Below the pieces are notes generated by a model. That model saw only the letters and a list, made by a program, of their open reading frames with translations, was not told the DNA's origin and made no database searches. Below, in pieces: positions 18,293 through 25,610 of a stretch of DNA of 64,000 nt. The stretch is from contig NZ_FOBB01000001.1 in assembly GCF_900109685.1 (NCBI RefSeq), positions 1,240,001-1,304,000 on the forward strand, in the 5' to 3' direction. Position 1 is the first letter of the stretch. Each line of letters opens with the position of its first letter. The position numbers and the translations under genes are program-made. This stretch comes from Chitinophaga rupis. GTDB lineage: Bacteria; Bacteroidota; Bacteroidia; Chitinophagales; Chitinophagaceae.

Positions 18293-20059
18293 ATGCACTT
18301 ATCGCTAAGTAACATGTACCGGGTTTTGTTAACCGCTATCACCACAGCGGTCTTGCTGAGCGCTTGCTCCAAGATACCCGAAGAAAGCAAGCATATCCCC
18401 AAAAATGCAGGGGTTGTAATTGGGATCAACAGTAAACAAATTGTACAAAAACTGGTAACTAACGGCATTACTGTAGACAAACTTTTTGCTGCCCTGCAGA
18501 ACAAAGACACCTCCAGCGAAGCGGCCAAAGCCGTACGGGATGTGGAAAATTCCGGGGTAGACCTGAACAGCAACTTTTTTGCCTCTATGGTTTTTGGCAA
18601 TGACAAGAACTCCTACCTGTCACTGACCGGCAGCTTAAAAGACGCCGCCAAGTTTGAGGATTTCCTGAAAAAGAATGCTCCCAACTTTGCCTCCAAAACA
18701 AAAGGCGACTTTACCTATGCCTGGCTGCAGGATGATAATTCCCTGGTAGGCTGGAACAAAAGCGTGGTGATCTATGTGCGCCCCTTTGACCTGAACGATA
18801 TTAAGAAACATGGCGGTGTACCGGGTATGCCCGGGGCCGACGAGCCGGACAGCTCTGAGGAAGGCGAACCGGCGGTGATAGACTCTGCCACTGCGCTGCC
18901 TACTGTGCTTACCACGCCGGATGATGCGGAAAGCACCTGGCTGCCGGTGCTGGATAACCTGTTTCACCTGAAAGATGCAGAAACAGCCGGTTCCCTGGAA
19001 CCTTTCAAAAACCTGCTGAAAGAAAGCGGCGACATGAGCTTTTTTGTGCATCCGGAAGTGATCTCCACCAGCCAGATGACCATGCTGCCTGCCAATTTCA
19101 AAAAACTGCTGGAAGGCTGTTATTATGCAGCTACCGTAAGTTTTGATGAAGGTAAGGTAGTAATGAACGGCCATTCTTATGTAGGCAAGGAAATGGCTGA
19201 TATCTATAAGAAATACGGTAATAATACACTTGACCTGGAGATGCTGGAAAAATACCCTTCTGATAACATTACCGGCTTTTTCGCCTATGGCTTTGACATG
19301 CGCATTATAGGCGACATTGTAAAAAGCACCGGAACAGATGGTATTGTGAATATGATGATGGGGCAGAGCGGGCTTACGCTGGATGACGTGCTGAACGCAT
19401 TCAAGGGACAGCTGGTATTTGTATCTTCCGACTTTTCCATGAAGAAAAAACCGCTGCCTTATTTCCCGGAAGACAGCACCGTGAGCGCTGACAGCAAATG
19501 GGTATTTGCCATGAAAGTAGGCGATAAAGCCGCTTTTGAAAAGCTGATGAACTCACCCATGGTTAAAAACTTTTTTGTTAAACAGGGCGATCATTATGTA
19601 ATGGCTCAGCAGCTGCCTAATATGCCGGCTGTTGATATTACAGATAAGCTGGTAACAGCAGCCTCCGACAGCGTATTGCTGGAGGCTTACCTGGCCGGTA
19701 AGGGTAAAGCCAAGCTGGATGATGATATTGTAAGCAAAATAAAAGGCAACCCAATGGGCGCCTATGTTAATTTTGAAAAGCTGGCGCAGAATATACCGGA
19801 TAGTGAAATTCCGGCAGAAGGCCGTACAGTAGCCCTGCAGGCAAAAGACCTGTTAAAGGACCTGCGCGCAGTAAGCCAGCCGTTTAATGGCAAGGTGCAG
19901 GAATCACAGGTGGTGGTAACTTTTAAGAATGAGAAAGAGAACAGCCTGGTACAGCTGGTGAACCTGGGTACCGCTGCTGCCAAGTATTACAAAGAGCAGC
20001 AGGCAAAAGAGAAAGCGGAAGCAATGGAAGCAGATACTGCTGCCGCTCCCGGTAATTGA
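18293..20059 (+). CDS. DUF4836 family lipoprotein
   Basis: 588 residues from 18293. The in-frame ATG at 18314 gives a cleaner lipoprotein signal (MYRVLLTAITTAVLLSAC) and is an equally good start; a -7-like AATCTTTG at 18275-18282 slightly favours it. Mature start CSKIPEESKHIPKNAGVVIGIN is typical of DUF4836, an uncharacterised Bacteroidota envelope family. The body shows two related halves with NFFASMVFGNDKNSYLSLTGSLKD and GFFAYGFDMRIIGDIV. C-terminal residues ~555-588 are charged and Ala/Glu-rich. Followed by an excellent terminator. Function unknown. Confidence 0.88.
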   Translation: MHLSLSNMYRVLLTAITTAVLLSACSKIPEESKHIPKNAGVVIGINSKQIVQKLVTNGITVDKLFAALQNKDTSSEAAKAVRDVENSGVDLNSNFFASMVFGNDKNSYLSLTGSLKDAAKFEDFLKKNAPNFASKTKGDFTYAWLQDDNSLVGWNKSVVIYVRPFDLNDIKKHGGVPGMPGADEPDSSEEGEPAVIDSATALPTVLTTPDDAESTWLPVLDNLFHLKDAETAGSLEPFKNLLKESGDMSFFVHPEVISTSQMTMLPANFKKLLEGCYYAATVSFDEGKVVMNGHSYVGKEMADIYKKYGNNTLDLEMLEKYPSDNITGFFAYGFDMRIIGDIVKSTGTDGIVNMMMGQSGLTLDDVLNAFKGQLVFVSSDFSMKKKPLPYFPEDSTVSADSKWVFAMKVGDKAAFEKLMNSPMVKNFFVKQGDHYVMAQQLPNMPAVDITDKLVTAASDSVLLEAYLAGKGKAKLDDDIVSKIKGNPMGAYVNFEKLAQNIPDSEIPAEGRTVALQAKDLLKDLRAVSQPFNGKVQESQVVVTFKNEKENSLVQLVNLGTAAAKYYKEQQAKEKAEAMEADTAAAPGN

Positions 20060-20080
20060 TACTGATAAATAAGATATAAG

Positions 20081-20114
20081 AAAAAGCCTACCCATTACAG
20101 GTAGGCTTTTTCAT
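20081..20114 (+). terminator. Intrinsic terminator after the DUF4836 gene
   Basis: Perfect 12-bp stem (20081-20092 with 20100-20111), loop CATTACA, A-run on the left and T-run on the right, 21 bp past the stop. It could act in both directions. Confidence 0.88.
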
Positions 20115-20165
20115 TTCACCAAACAGATCTGCAAACCTGCCGGAAGACAGGCAATAAGGGCGCTG

Positions 20166-20196
20166 CAAAAAAATGGCCGCCCGTTAAGGCGGCCAT
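20166..20196 (-). terminator. Intrinsic terminator after the anti-sigma gene (minus strand)
   Basis: Perfect 9-bp GC-rich stem ATGGCCGCC/GGCGGCCAT (20173-20181, 20188-20196), loop CGTTAA, followed on the minus strand by a T-run (20173-20167). It terminates the sigma/anti-sigma operon. Confidence 0.85.
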
Positions 20197-20247
20197 GCAT
20201 CTGAGTCAATAAGGCATCTGAAGCCTGCTATTGAGTATGTTAGTAGC

Positions 20248-21054
20248 TTACGATTTTACATTACCCATTACATACAGCTGGTCTAAATGCGGGGTGGGGC
20301 TGCCGCCGGTATTTTCCAGTGTAATGGCAAAGGCCTGCGCTTTCAGCACCGGTTTTAGCTGGCAAAGATCTGTACAATCACCTAACATGCCCGCATCAAC
20401 GGGTTTGCCATCCACCAGTGCCCATAGCTGGTATTGCTTGCCGGCGGGGGCTTTGGGCAGCTTGTTAGCCAGTACATATACATCTTTGGTATGGGTATCC
20501 CAGAACAGGGTTACCAGGTTGCCTTCCTTACCCGGTGTACCCGGCATGGATACTTTTAACATACCGGGGGCAGCCATCAGCTGCATACGGTCCTGCATTT
20601 GCCGCAGCCTGGTTTGGTACAGGCCGTTATCTGCCACCACGGTATTGCGTTCATTCATGAGCGCTATATAATCTTTATTAGCCTGGTGGTATTTCTGGTA
20701 AAGATATACGTTGATGGTTGCGCTGACCACCAGTAATACGATGGAAGCGGCTGCAAAATACCGCACCTTGTTCATACGCTTTAACAACGATGTTTGATTG
20801 GCGGCAGTAGTACCGGCAGCCGGGGCAAATTCATGTTGTAAGGTATGCTGTAATTGTTCCTTCACATTATCTGATACAGGTACTGCGCCGGCGTTGGCTG
20901 TTGCTGCCAGCCATGCTTCGCATGCAGCTATAGCGGCTTCCACCTCAGGATACTCAAAGCGCAGCCTTTGCAGCTCTGCTACATCCTGTGCGTCCGCTAC
21001 GCCTAACACGTAGCTTTCGATCACACCGCTTTGTATGTATGCCTGTATATCCAC
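20248..21054 (-). CDS. Membrane anti-sigma factor, RskA-like
   Basis: 268 residues. The N-terminal cytoplasmic part (~1-95) with YIQSGVIESYVLGVADAQDV is the sigma-binding region; one membrane helix lies at ~104-126 (FAAASIVLLVVSATINVYLY); the periplasmic C-terminal domain has the RskA pattern GNLVTLFWDTHTKDVYVLANKLPKAPAGKQYQLWA and ends GGSPTPHLDQLYVMG. It should hold the cognate ECF sigma factor inactive until an envelope signal arrives. Its start follows the sigma stop after a single base, implying translational coupling. Confidence 0.93.
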   Translation of the reverse strand: MDIQAYIQSGVIESYVLGVADAQDVAELQRLRFEYPEVEAAIAACEAWLAATANAGAVPVSDNVKEQLQHTLQHEFAPAAGTTAANQTSLLKRMNKVRYFAAASIVLLVVSATINVYLYQKYHQANKDYIALMNERNTVVADNGLYQTRLRQMQDRMQLMAAPGMLKVSMPGTPGKEGNLVTLFWDTHTKDVYVLANKLPKAPAGKQYQLWALVDGKPVDAGMLGDCTDLCQLKPVLKAQAFAITLENTGGSPTPHLDQLYVMGNVKS

Positions 21055-21055
21055 T

Positions 21056-21601
21056 TTATAATTTAACCTGTTGCCTTAATAATAATAAAGCTGCTCTAAG
21101 CCTTGTTTTTACGGTACCTAACGGAATGTTCAGCATTTGTGCTATTTCATCCTGCTTATACCCCTGGAAATAAGATAGTTCTACTAATACCTTATGCTCT
21201 TCTTTTAAGCTGTGCACCATTTTACGTAACCCTATATCATCAATGGGATTGGGCTGAGTGGCGCCCGCCAGCGGTATAAGGTCGTCGGTTAATGAATTAT
21301 TCTTTTGACTATTCCGCCAGTCTTTGCCACGCACTGTATCTATGGAAGTGGTACGGGCAATACTAAACATCCAGGTGAACAGCCGTCCCTTAACAGGATC
21401 GTATTGCTCTATTTGCCGCCAGATCTTTACAAAAACCTCCTGCAACACATCTACAGATACATCCGGATCCGGCACAATTTGCTGGATCACGCCATGTAAG
21501 GCGGACGAGTAGTGATCGTACAGATAGCTAAATGCAGCTTGCTCCCGCAATTTCAGCGATCTAACCAATTCTTGCTCCGTGTATGTTGGTACGGCTTTCA
21601 A
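21056..21601 (-). CDS. ECF sigma-70 family RNA polymerase sigma factor
   Basis: 181 residues. Region 2: FSYLYDHYSSALHGVI, DVLQEVFVKIWRQIEQYDPVKGRLFTWMFSIARTTSIDTVR. Region 4: EEHKVLVELSYFQGYKQDEIAQMLNIPLGTVKTRLRAALLLLRQ with the helix-turn-helix. No region 3, as expected for ECF factors. Cotranscribed with its RskA-like anti-sigma, and not adjacent to a FecR/SusC-type system, so it probably answers an envelope or oxidative stress rather than nutrient uptake. Regulon unknown. Confidence 0.95.
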   Translation of the reverse strand: MKAVPTYTEQELVRSLKLREQAAFSYLYDHYSSALHGVIQQIVPDPDVSVDVLQEVFVKIWRQIEQYDPVKGRLFTWMFSIARTTSIDTVRGKDWRNSQKNNSLTDDLIPLAGATQPNPIDDIGLRKMVHSLKEEHKVLVELSYFQGYKQDEIAQMLNIPLGTVKTRLRAALLLLRQQVKL

Positions 21602-21705
21602 AAGCAGACAAATAAATTCAGATGCGCCTTTATATACGGATTACTGTTAAATTAAGTTTGCTGCTATAAAAATAGTTTGTACATTTTGTATTTCATGGAA
21701 TTTAT

Positions 21706-22356
21706 ATGCAGATCCAACTGAGCCACCTGATACCATTGCCCCTGCGCGACAAGCTATTGCAGCGGACATCTGATATCTGGAACAAGGACGTGACCTTTAG
21801 CCCGGGCAGTTTTATAAAGATAAAAGCGCCTTCCGGCACGGGTAAAACCACCCTGGTACACTACCTGTACCATATAAGATATGACTATTCCGGTAAGATA
21901 ATAGTGAACGGCAAACCCTGGCAGGATTATAATAAATCCGCGCTGGCCACTATACGCCAGCAGCAGGTGAGCATTATTTTCCAGGACCTGCGCCTGTTTG
22001 ATCAGCTGACTGCCTGGGAAAACATAGAGCTGAAAAGAGTGATGGGCCCTGCCCCGGCCTGCACAGGGGAGCAGGTGCAGGAAATGGCCGCCCGCCTGCA
22101 GGTAACGCATGTGCTGCAGCAAAGCGCCCGCACACTTTCTTACGGGGAGCGGCAGCGTATAGCCATTATACGTGCGCTGGTACAACCCTTTCAATGGCTG
22201 TTAATGGATGAGCCCTTCAGCCACCTGGATGAGGAGAATACCCGCCGCGCTGCTGCGCTGATAGCGGAAACCTGTAAAGCACAGCAAGCCGGTTTTGTGC
22301 TTACTGACCTGGATAATGATGTGCATTTTAATTACGATGTGCAATATCAATTATAA
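21706..22356 (+). CDS. ABC transporter ATP-binding protein (LolD/MacB-like)
   Basis: 216 residues, one nucleotide-binding domain: Walker A APSGTGKTT, Q-loop IFQDLRLF, signature LSYGERQR, Walker B WLLMDEP and D-loop SHLDEE. The H-loop His that normally follows is absent (FVLTDLDND instead of a V-T-H-D type motif), an unusual feature of an otherwise intact ATPase. It pairs with the FtsX-like permease 59 bp downstream, giving a small exporter or lipoprotein/peptide-extraction system. No adaptor or outer-membrane partner is adjacent. A palindromic stutter array lies between the two genes. Confidence 0.9.
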   Translation: MQIQLSHLIPLPLRDKLLQRTSDIWNKDVTFSPGSFIKIKAPSGTGKTTLVHYLYHIRYDYSGKIIVNGKPWQDYNKSALATIRQQQVSIIFQDLRLFDQLTAWENIELKRVMGPAPACTGEQVQEMAARLQVTHVLQQSARTLSYGERQRIAIIRALVQPFQWLLMDEPFSHLDEENTRRAAALIAETCKAQQAGFVLTDLDNDVHFNYDVQYQL

Positions 22357-22358
22357 AC

Positions 22359-22406
22359 AGCGCTTAGCTTTTAGCTAAAGGCTAAGAGCTAAACGCTAAA
22401 AGCTAG
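22359..22406. repeat. Stutter-word repeat, GCTAAAAGCT family
   Basis: Begins 3 bp after the ATPase stop and ends 10 bp before the permease ATG. It consists of imperfect reiterations of GCTAAA(A/G)GCT on both strands, so the region can fold into an imperfect hairpin (AGCTTTTAGC against GCTAAAAGCT words). Confidence 0.75.
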
Positions 22407-22415
22407 TACTCAAAC

Positions 22416-23603
22416 ATGCGCCCGTTCTTTCAACTCTTAAAAAAGATCATACAAACCGGTATTGGCAAAAGCCGCCTGCTAATGGCTACTGCGGGCCTGG
22501 GTATTGCCATGGTGCTGCTGCTGATAGCTATACAGGCCCATACCAACTTTAACCAGCTGTTATACGGGCGGCAGAACCAGAATGAGAGTGCGGATTTCCT
22601 GGTGGTGAATAAAAAGATCACCAATGCCATGATGGGGCAGTCAGATAAAAGCATGTTCACCGCAGAAGAGCTGCAAACCATCAAGCAACAAAGCTTTGTA
22701 GAAGCAGCAGGATACATAACCTCCAGCCAGTTTAAGGTAACGGCCGCAGCACCCGGCGAGCTGCAATTCTATACGGATATGTTCTTTGAATCGGTTCCCG
22801 ATTCTTTTATAGATGTAAAGAATGAAGAGTGGAAATGGCAGGAGGGAGATGGTGTTATACCTATTATATTACCCAATGATTTTTTAAACCTGTATAATTT
22901 TGGATTTGCCCTCAGCCAGGACCTGCCGCAGGTTTCGCAGGAAACGGTAAAGAACCTGCCGGTAAAGATCACGGTATCCAGGGGACTGCTCTCTTCCCAG
23001 TTCACCGGACATATTGTAGGTTTTTCAGACCGCATCTCTTCCTTTTTAGTGCCGGCCGCTTTTATGGATTGGGCCAATAACCGCTATGGCAATGGTAAAG
23101 CGGCAGCGCCATCCCGCATAGTTATTAAAACCAGCGACCCTGCCAACCCGGCCCTGGTAAAGTTTCTGGACGATCATGGCTATACCACCAACCAGGATAA
23201 GATCAAGTACAGCAAAACAAAGCTGATCGTACAAACCATTGTATCCGTGATCGGTTTCTTTGGTATAGTGCTGTTACTGTTTGCCCTGCTGGTGTTCAGC
23301 ATGTTCATACAGCTGATCATTGCATCCTGTAAAAAAGAGATCCAGCTACTGGTAATGCTGGGTACTGCGCCGGCACAGCTGCGGCGTTATTTGCTGCGGC
23401 AGTTTGTGCCGCTGTATGTAGTAACCGGCATAGTGGCTGTATTGCTGGTAGCGGTGCTGCAATGGGTGGCTGCCCGTGCGCTGGCAGCGCATGAAATGGT
23501 GGTAAGCCCCTGGCCGGGTATAGGCATGTGGATAGCCGCTGTAGTGGTATTGCTGCTGGTGTATTTTGTTAACAACCGTACGATCCGCAAATACCTGGAT
23601 TGA
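22416..23603 (+). CDS. FtsX-like ABC transporter permease
   Basis: 395 residues. One N-terminal helix (~22-42, LLMATAGLGIAMVLLLIAI), a large periplasmic domain (~45-265), then three C-terminal helices (IVSVIGFFGIVLLLFALLVFSMFI, LYVVTGIVAVLLVAVLQWVA, GMWIAAVVVLLLVYFV), the FtsX/MacB layout. It should dimerise and work with the ATPase upstream as a mechanotransmitting system rather than a channel. Substrate unknown. The stop codon is the first element of a long AT-rich stutter array. Confidence 0.88.
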   Translation: MRPFFQLLKKIIQTGIGKSRLLMATAGLGIAMVLLLIAIQAHTNFNQLLYGRQNQNESADFLVVNKKITNAMMGQSDKSMFTAEELQTIKQQSFVEAAGYITSSQFKVTAAAPGELQFYTDMFFESVPDSFIDVKNEEWKWQEGDGVIPIILPNDFLNLYNFGFALSQDLPQVSQETVKNLPVKITVSRGLLSSQFTGHIVGFSDRISSFLVPAAFMDWANNRYGNGKAAAPSRIVIKTSDPANPALVKFLDDHGYTTNQDKIKYSKTKLIVQTIVSVIGFFGIVLLLFALLVFSMFIQLIIASCKKEIQLLVMLGTAPAQLRRYLLRQFVPLYVVTGIVAVLLVAVLQWVAARALAAHEMVVSPWPGIGMWIAAVVVLLLVYFVNNRTIRKYLD

Positions 23604-23797
23604 TTTTAGATTTTAGATTTACGATTTTAGATTTTTTGGAAGTAGTATAGTGGTATCCGTTACTTACGTGGTATGCCATAAACCAGCTTGGTACTATTGG
23701 CATCCAATTCCGCGCCAATCAAATCGTAAATCTAAAATCGTATATCGTAAATCCCAGGTCAGCCAAATCTAAAATTGTAAATCTAAAATCTACAATC
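23602..23797. repeat. Inverted stutter arrays, TTTAGATTTACGA family
   Basis: Left arm 23602-23637 reiterates GATTTTAGATTTACGATTTT starting inside the permease stop codon. Right arms 23721-23753 and 23765-23797 carry the reverse-complement words (AAATCGTAAATCTAAAATCG), ending 2 bp before the amidohydrolase ATG. The arms could fold into a long AT-rich hairpin around a ~80-bp unrelated core. Confidence 0.8.
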
Positions 23798-23799
23798 CC

Positions 23800-25113
23800 A
23801 TGAGATCCCATGTACTGACAGCCCTCTTATTATTATGCATGAGCGCAGCTTATGCGCAAAGCACCATTTTGCATTGCGGTACCCTTATTGACGGTATTGC
23901 CAATACACCCCGTAAAAATGTATCGGTAATTATTGCCGGCAACCAGATCTCCGCTATAAAAGAAGGATTTGTAGAAGGCGCCCCGCAGGACAAGATCATA
24001 GACCTCAGCAAACAAACTGTTACTCCGGGCTGGATGGATATGCATGTGCACCTGGACGGGGAGCTTACAAAGGAAGCATTCATGGAAGAATTTACCATGA
24101 ACCCGGCGGATTATGCCTTTCAGAGTGTGGCATTCTCAGAGCGTACGCTGATGGCTGGTTTTACCACCGTGCGTGACCTGGGTGGCGGCTATGGTGTAAA
24201 TATTTCCCTGCGTAATGCCATTAACAAAGGCCTGGTAAAAGGCCCGCGGGTGTTTACAGCAGGCAAGGCCATTTCCACTACCGGCGGCCACGCAGACCCT
24301 ACCAATGGTTACCGCCGCGATCTGATGGGCGATCCTGGCCCGGATGTGGGAGTAGTGAACGGCCCTGATGAATGCCGTAAAGCAATACGCCAGGCGTATA
24401 AGAATGGATCAGACCTGATAAAGATCATGGCCACCGGCGGCGTGCTGGACTTAGCCAAGGATGGCAGCGGCGCCCAGTTTACAGAAGAAGAGCTTAAAGC
24501 CATTGTGGAAACTGCCAAAGACTACGGTATGCGGGTAGCCGCTCATGCACATGGGGCTGAAGGTATTAAACGCGCTATACGCGCCGGCGTTACCTCCATA
24601 GAGCATGGCACTTTTATAGATGATGAAGGCATGGAGCTGGCCAAAAAATACGGCACCTGGTATGTGCCTACAATTATAGCCGGCCGTTCTGTAGCGGATT
24701 CCGCTAAAATTCCCGGTTTTTATCCTGCCGTTATAACTCCCAAAGCCTTATCCATTGGGCCTAAATTACAGGCCACCTTTGCCAAGGCCTATAAAGCCGG
24801 GGTTAAAATAGCCTTTGGTACAGATGCCGGCGTGTATGCACACGGAAAGAACTGGCTGGAATTTACCTACATGGTAGAAAGCGGCATGCCAGCCATGGAA
24901 GCTATTAAAGCCGCTACCATGCAGGCAGCTGACTTATTGGGCATGAAGGATAAGCTGGGAAGCATTACCGTTGGCAAGCTGGCAGATATTGTTGCGGTGG
25001 ATGGGGATCCCCTGCAGGACATACAAACCATGGGCAAAGTAAGCTTTGTAATGAAAGATGGGTTGGTTTTTAAGAACACAACGGCTAACTTGCCAACCGT
25101 TAAAAACGACTGA
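23800..25113 (+). CDS. Secreted amidohydrolase-family metal-dependent hydrolase
   Basis: 437 residues with a signal peptide (MRSHVLTALLLLCMSAAYAQ). The binuclear metal site of the amidohydrolase superfamily is complete: H82 and H84 (MHVHLDG), probable carboxylated K208 (LIKIMATGG), H249/H251 (AAHAHG), H269 (IEHG) and D342 (FGTDAG). It most resembles the exported Xaa-Pro dipeptidase/imidazolonepropionase-like group acting on amides or dipeptides in the periplasm. Followed after one base by the Dabb gene, likely cotranscribed. Exact substrate is not determinable. Confidence 0.9.
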   Translation: MRSHVLTALLLLCMSAAYAQSTILHCGTLIDGIANTPRKNVSVIIAGNQISAIKEGFVEGAPQDKIIDLSKQTVTPGWMDMHVHLDGELTKEAFMEEFTMNPADYAFQSVAFSERTLMAGFTTVRDLGGGYGVNISLRNAINKGLVKGPRVFTAGKAISTTGGHADPTNGYRRDLMGDPGPDVGVVNGPDECRKAIRQAYKNGSDLIKIMATGGVLDLAKDGSGAQFTEEELKAIVETAKDYGMRVAAHAHGAEGIKRAIRAGVTSIEHGTFIDDEGMELAKKYGTWYVPTIIAGRSVADSAKIPGFYPAVITPKALSIGPKLQATFAKAYKAGVKIAFGTDAGVYAHGKNWLEFTYMVESGMPAMEAIKAATMQAADLLGMKDKLGSITVGKLADIVAVDGDPLQDIQTMGKVSFVMKDGLVFKNTTANLPTVKND

Positions 25114-25114
25114 T

Positions 25115-25444
25115 ATGTTAAAAGCAACTGATAAAAAGTTTGTACACGTAGTGAACTTTTACCTGAAACCAGGCCTTTCTGCCGCGGACATTAAAAAGTT
25201 TGAAGATGGAGTTAGCGAGCTGGGAAAAATAGAAGCCGTACAGGTATTCAACTTGGGCAAACCCGCCAGCACAGACCGTCCGGTAATAGACCGCAGCTAT
25301 AGCTATTGCGAGCTAACGGTATTTAACAGCCAGGCCGACCATGATATTTACCAGGAACATCCCATTCACCTCAAGTTTGTAGAAGAATGCAAACACCTGT
25401 GGGAGAAGGTGGTGATCTTTGATTCTGAGACGATAGACTACTAA
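25115..25444 (+). CDS. Dabb-family (stress-responsive alpha/beta barrel) protein
   Basis: 109 residues from the ATG at 25115. The frame is open further upstream, but that part overlaps the amidohydrolase and reads as its shadow. Domain: FVHVVNFYLKPGLSAADIKKFEDGVSELGKI then SYCELTVFNSQADHDIYQEHPIHLKFVEE, the Dabb pattern with its conserved His. Dabb proteins are dimeric ferredoxin-like folds of varied and mostly unproven activity. Its ATG is one base past the amidohydrolase stop, so translation is probably coupled. Confidence 0.9.
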   Translation: MLKATDKKFVHVVNFYLKPGLSAADIKKFEDGVSELGKIEAVQVFNLGKPASTDRPVIDRSYSYCELTVFNSQADHDIYQEHPIHLKFVEECKHLWEKVVIFDSETIDY

Positions 25445-25460
25445 AGAAATGTAAGATCTT

Positions 25461-25537
25461 AAATGTAAAAGTGGAATGCAGCGATGTTGGATATTAAACC
25501 ATCTACGCTGCATTCCACTTTTATATTTTGCATTTAT
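25461..25537. repeat. Long-hairpin repeat element, copy 1 (convergent gene end)
   Basis: Perfect 17-bp arms AAAAGTGGAATGCAGCG (25467-25483) and its complement (25506-25522), flanked by further pairing AAATGT/GCATTT and a 22-nt loop containing GATGTTGG. It lies between the Dabb gene (+) and the DUF3857 gene (-), so it can end both transcripts. A homologous element is at 56377-56441. Confidence 0.8.
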
Positions 25538-25610
25538 CCCGTTCATAAAGTCTTTTAAATGGTCTCCATGAACCTCCTTCGCTGGTTTAAGATTTAAATT
25601 TCACCTTCCA

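Noticed and set aside
14151..21601. ECF sigma/anti-sigma pair controlling susC
   Set aside because: The anti-sigma is RskA-like rather than FecR-like and the SusC protein lacks the N-terminal signalling domain needed for such control.
23602..23797. Possible CRISPR array in the TTTAGATTTACG repeats
   Set aside because: Repeats are short, variable and directly adjacent, lack constant spacers, and no cas genes are present.
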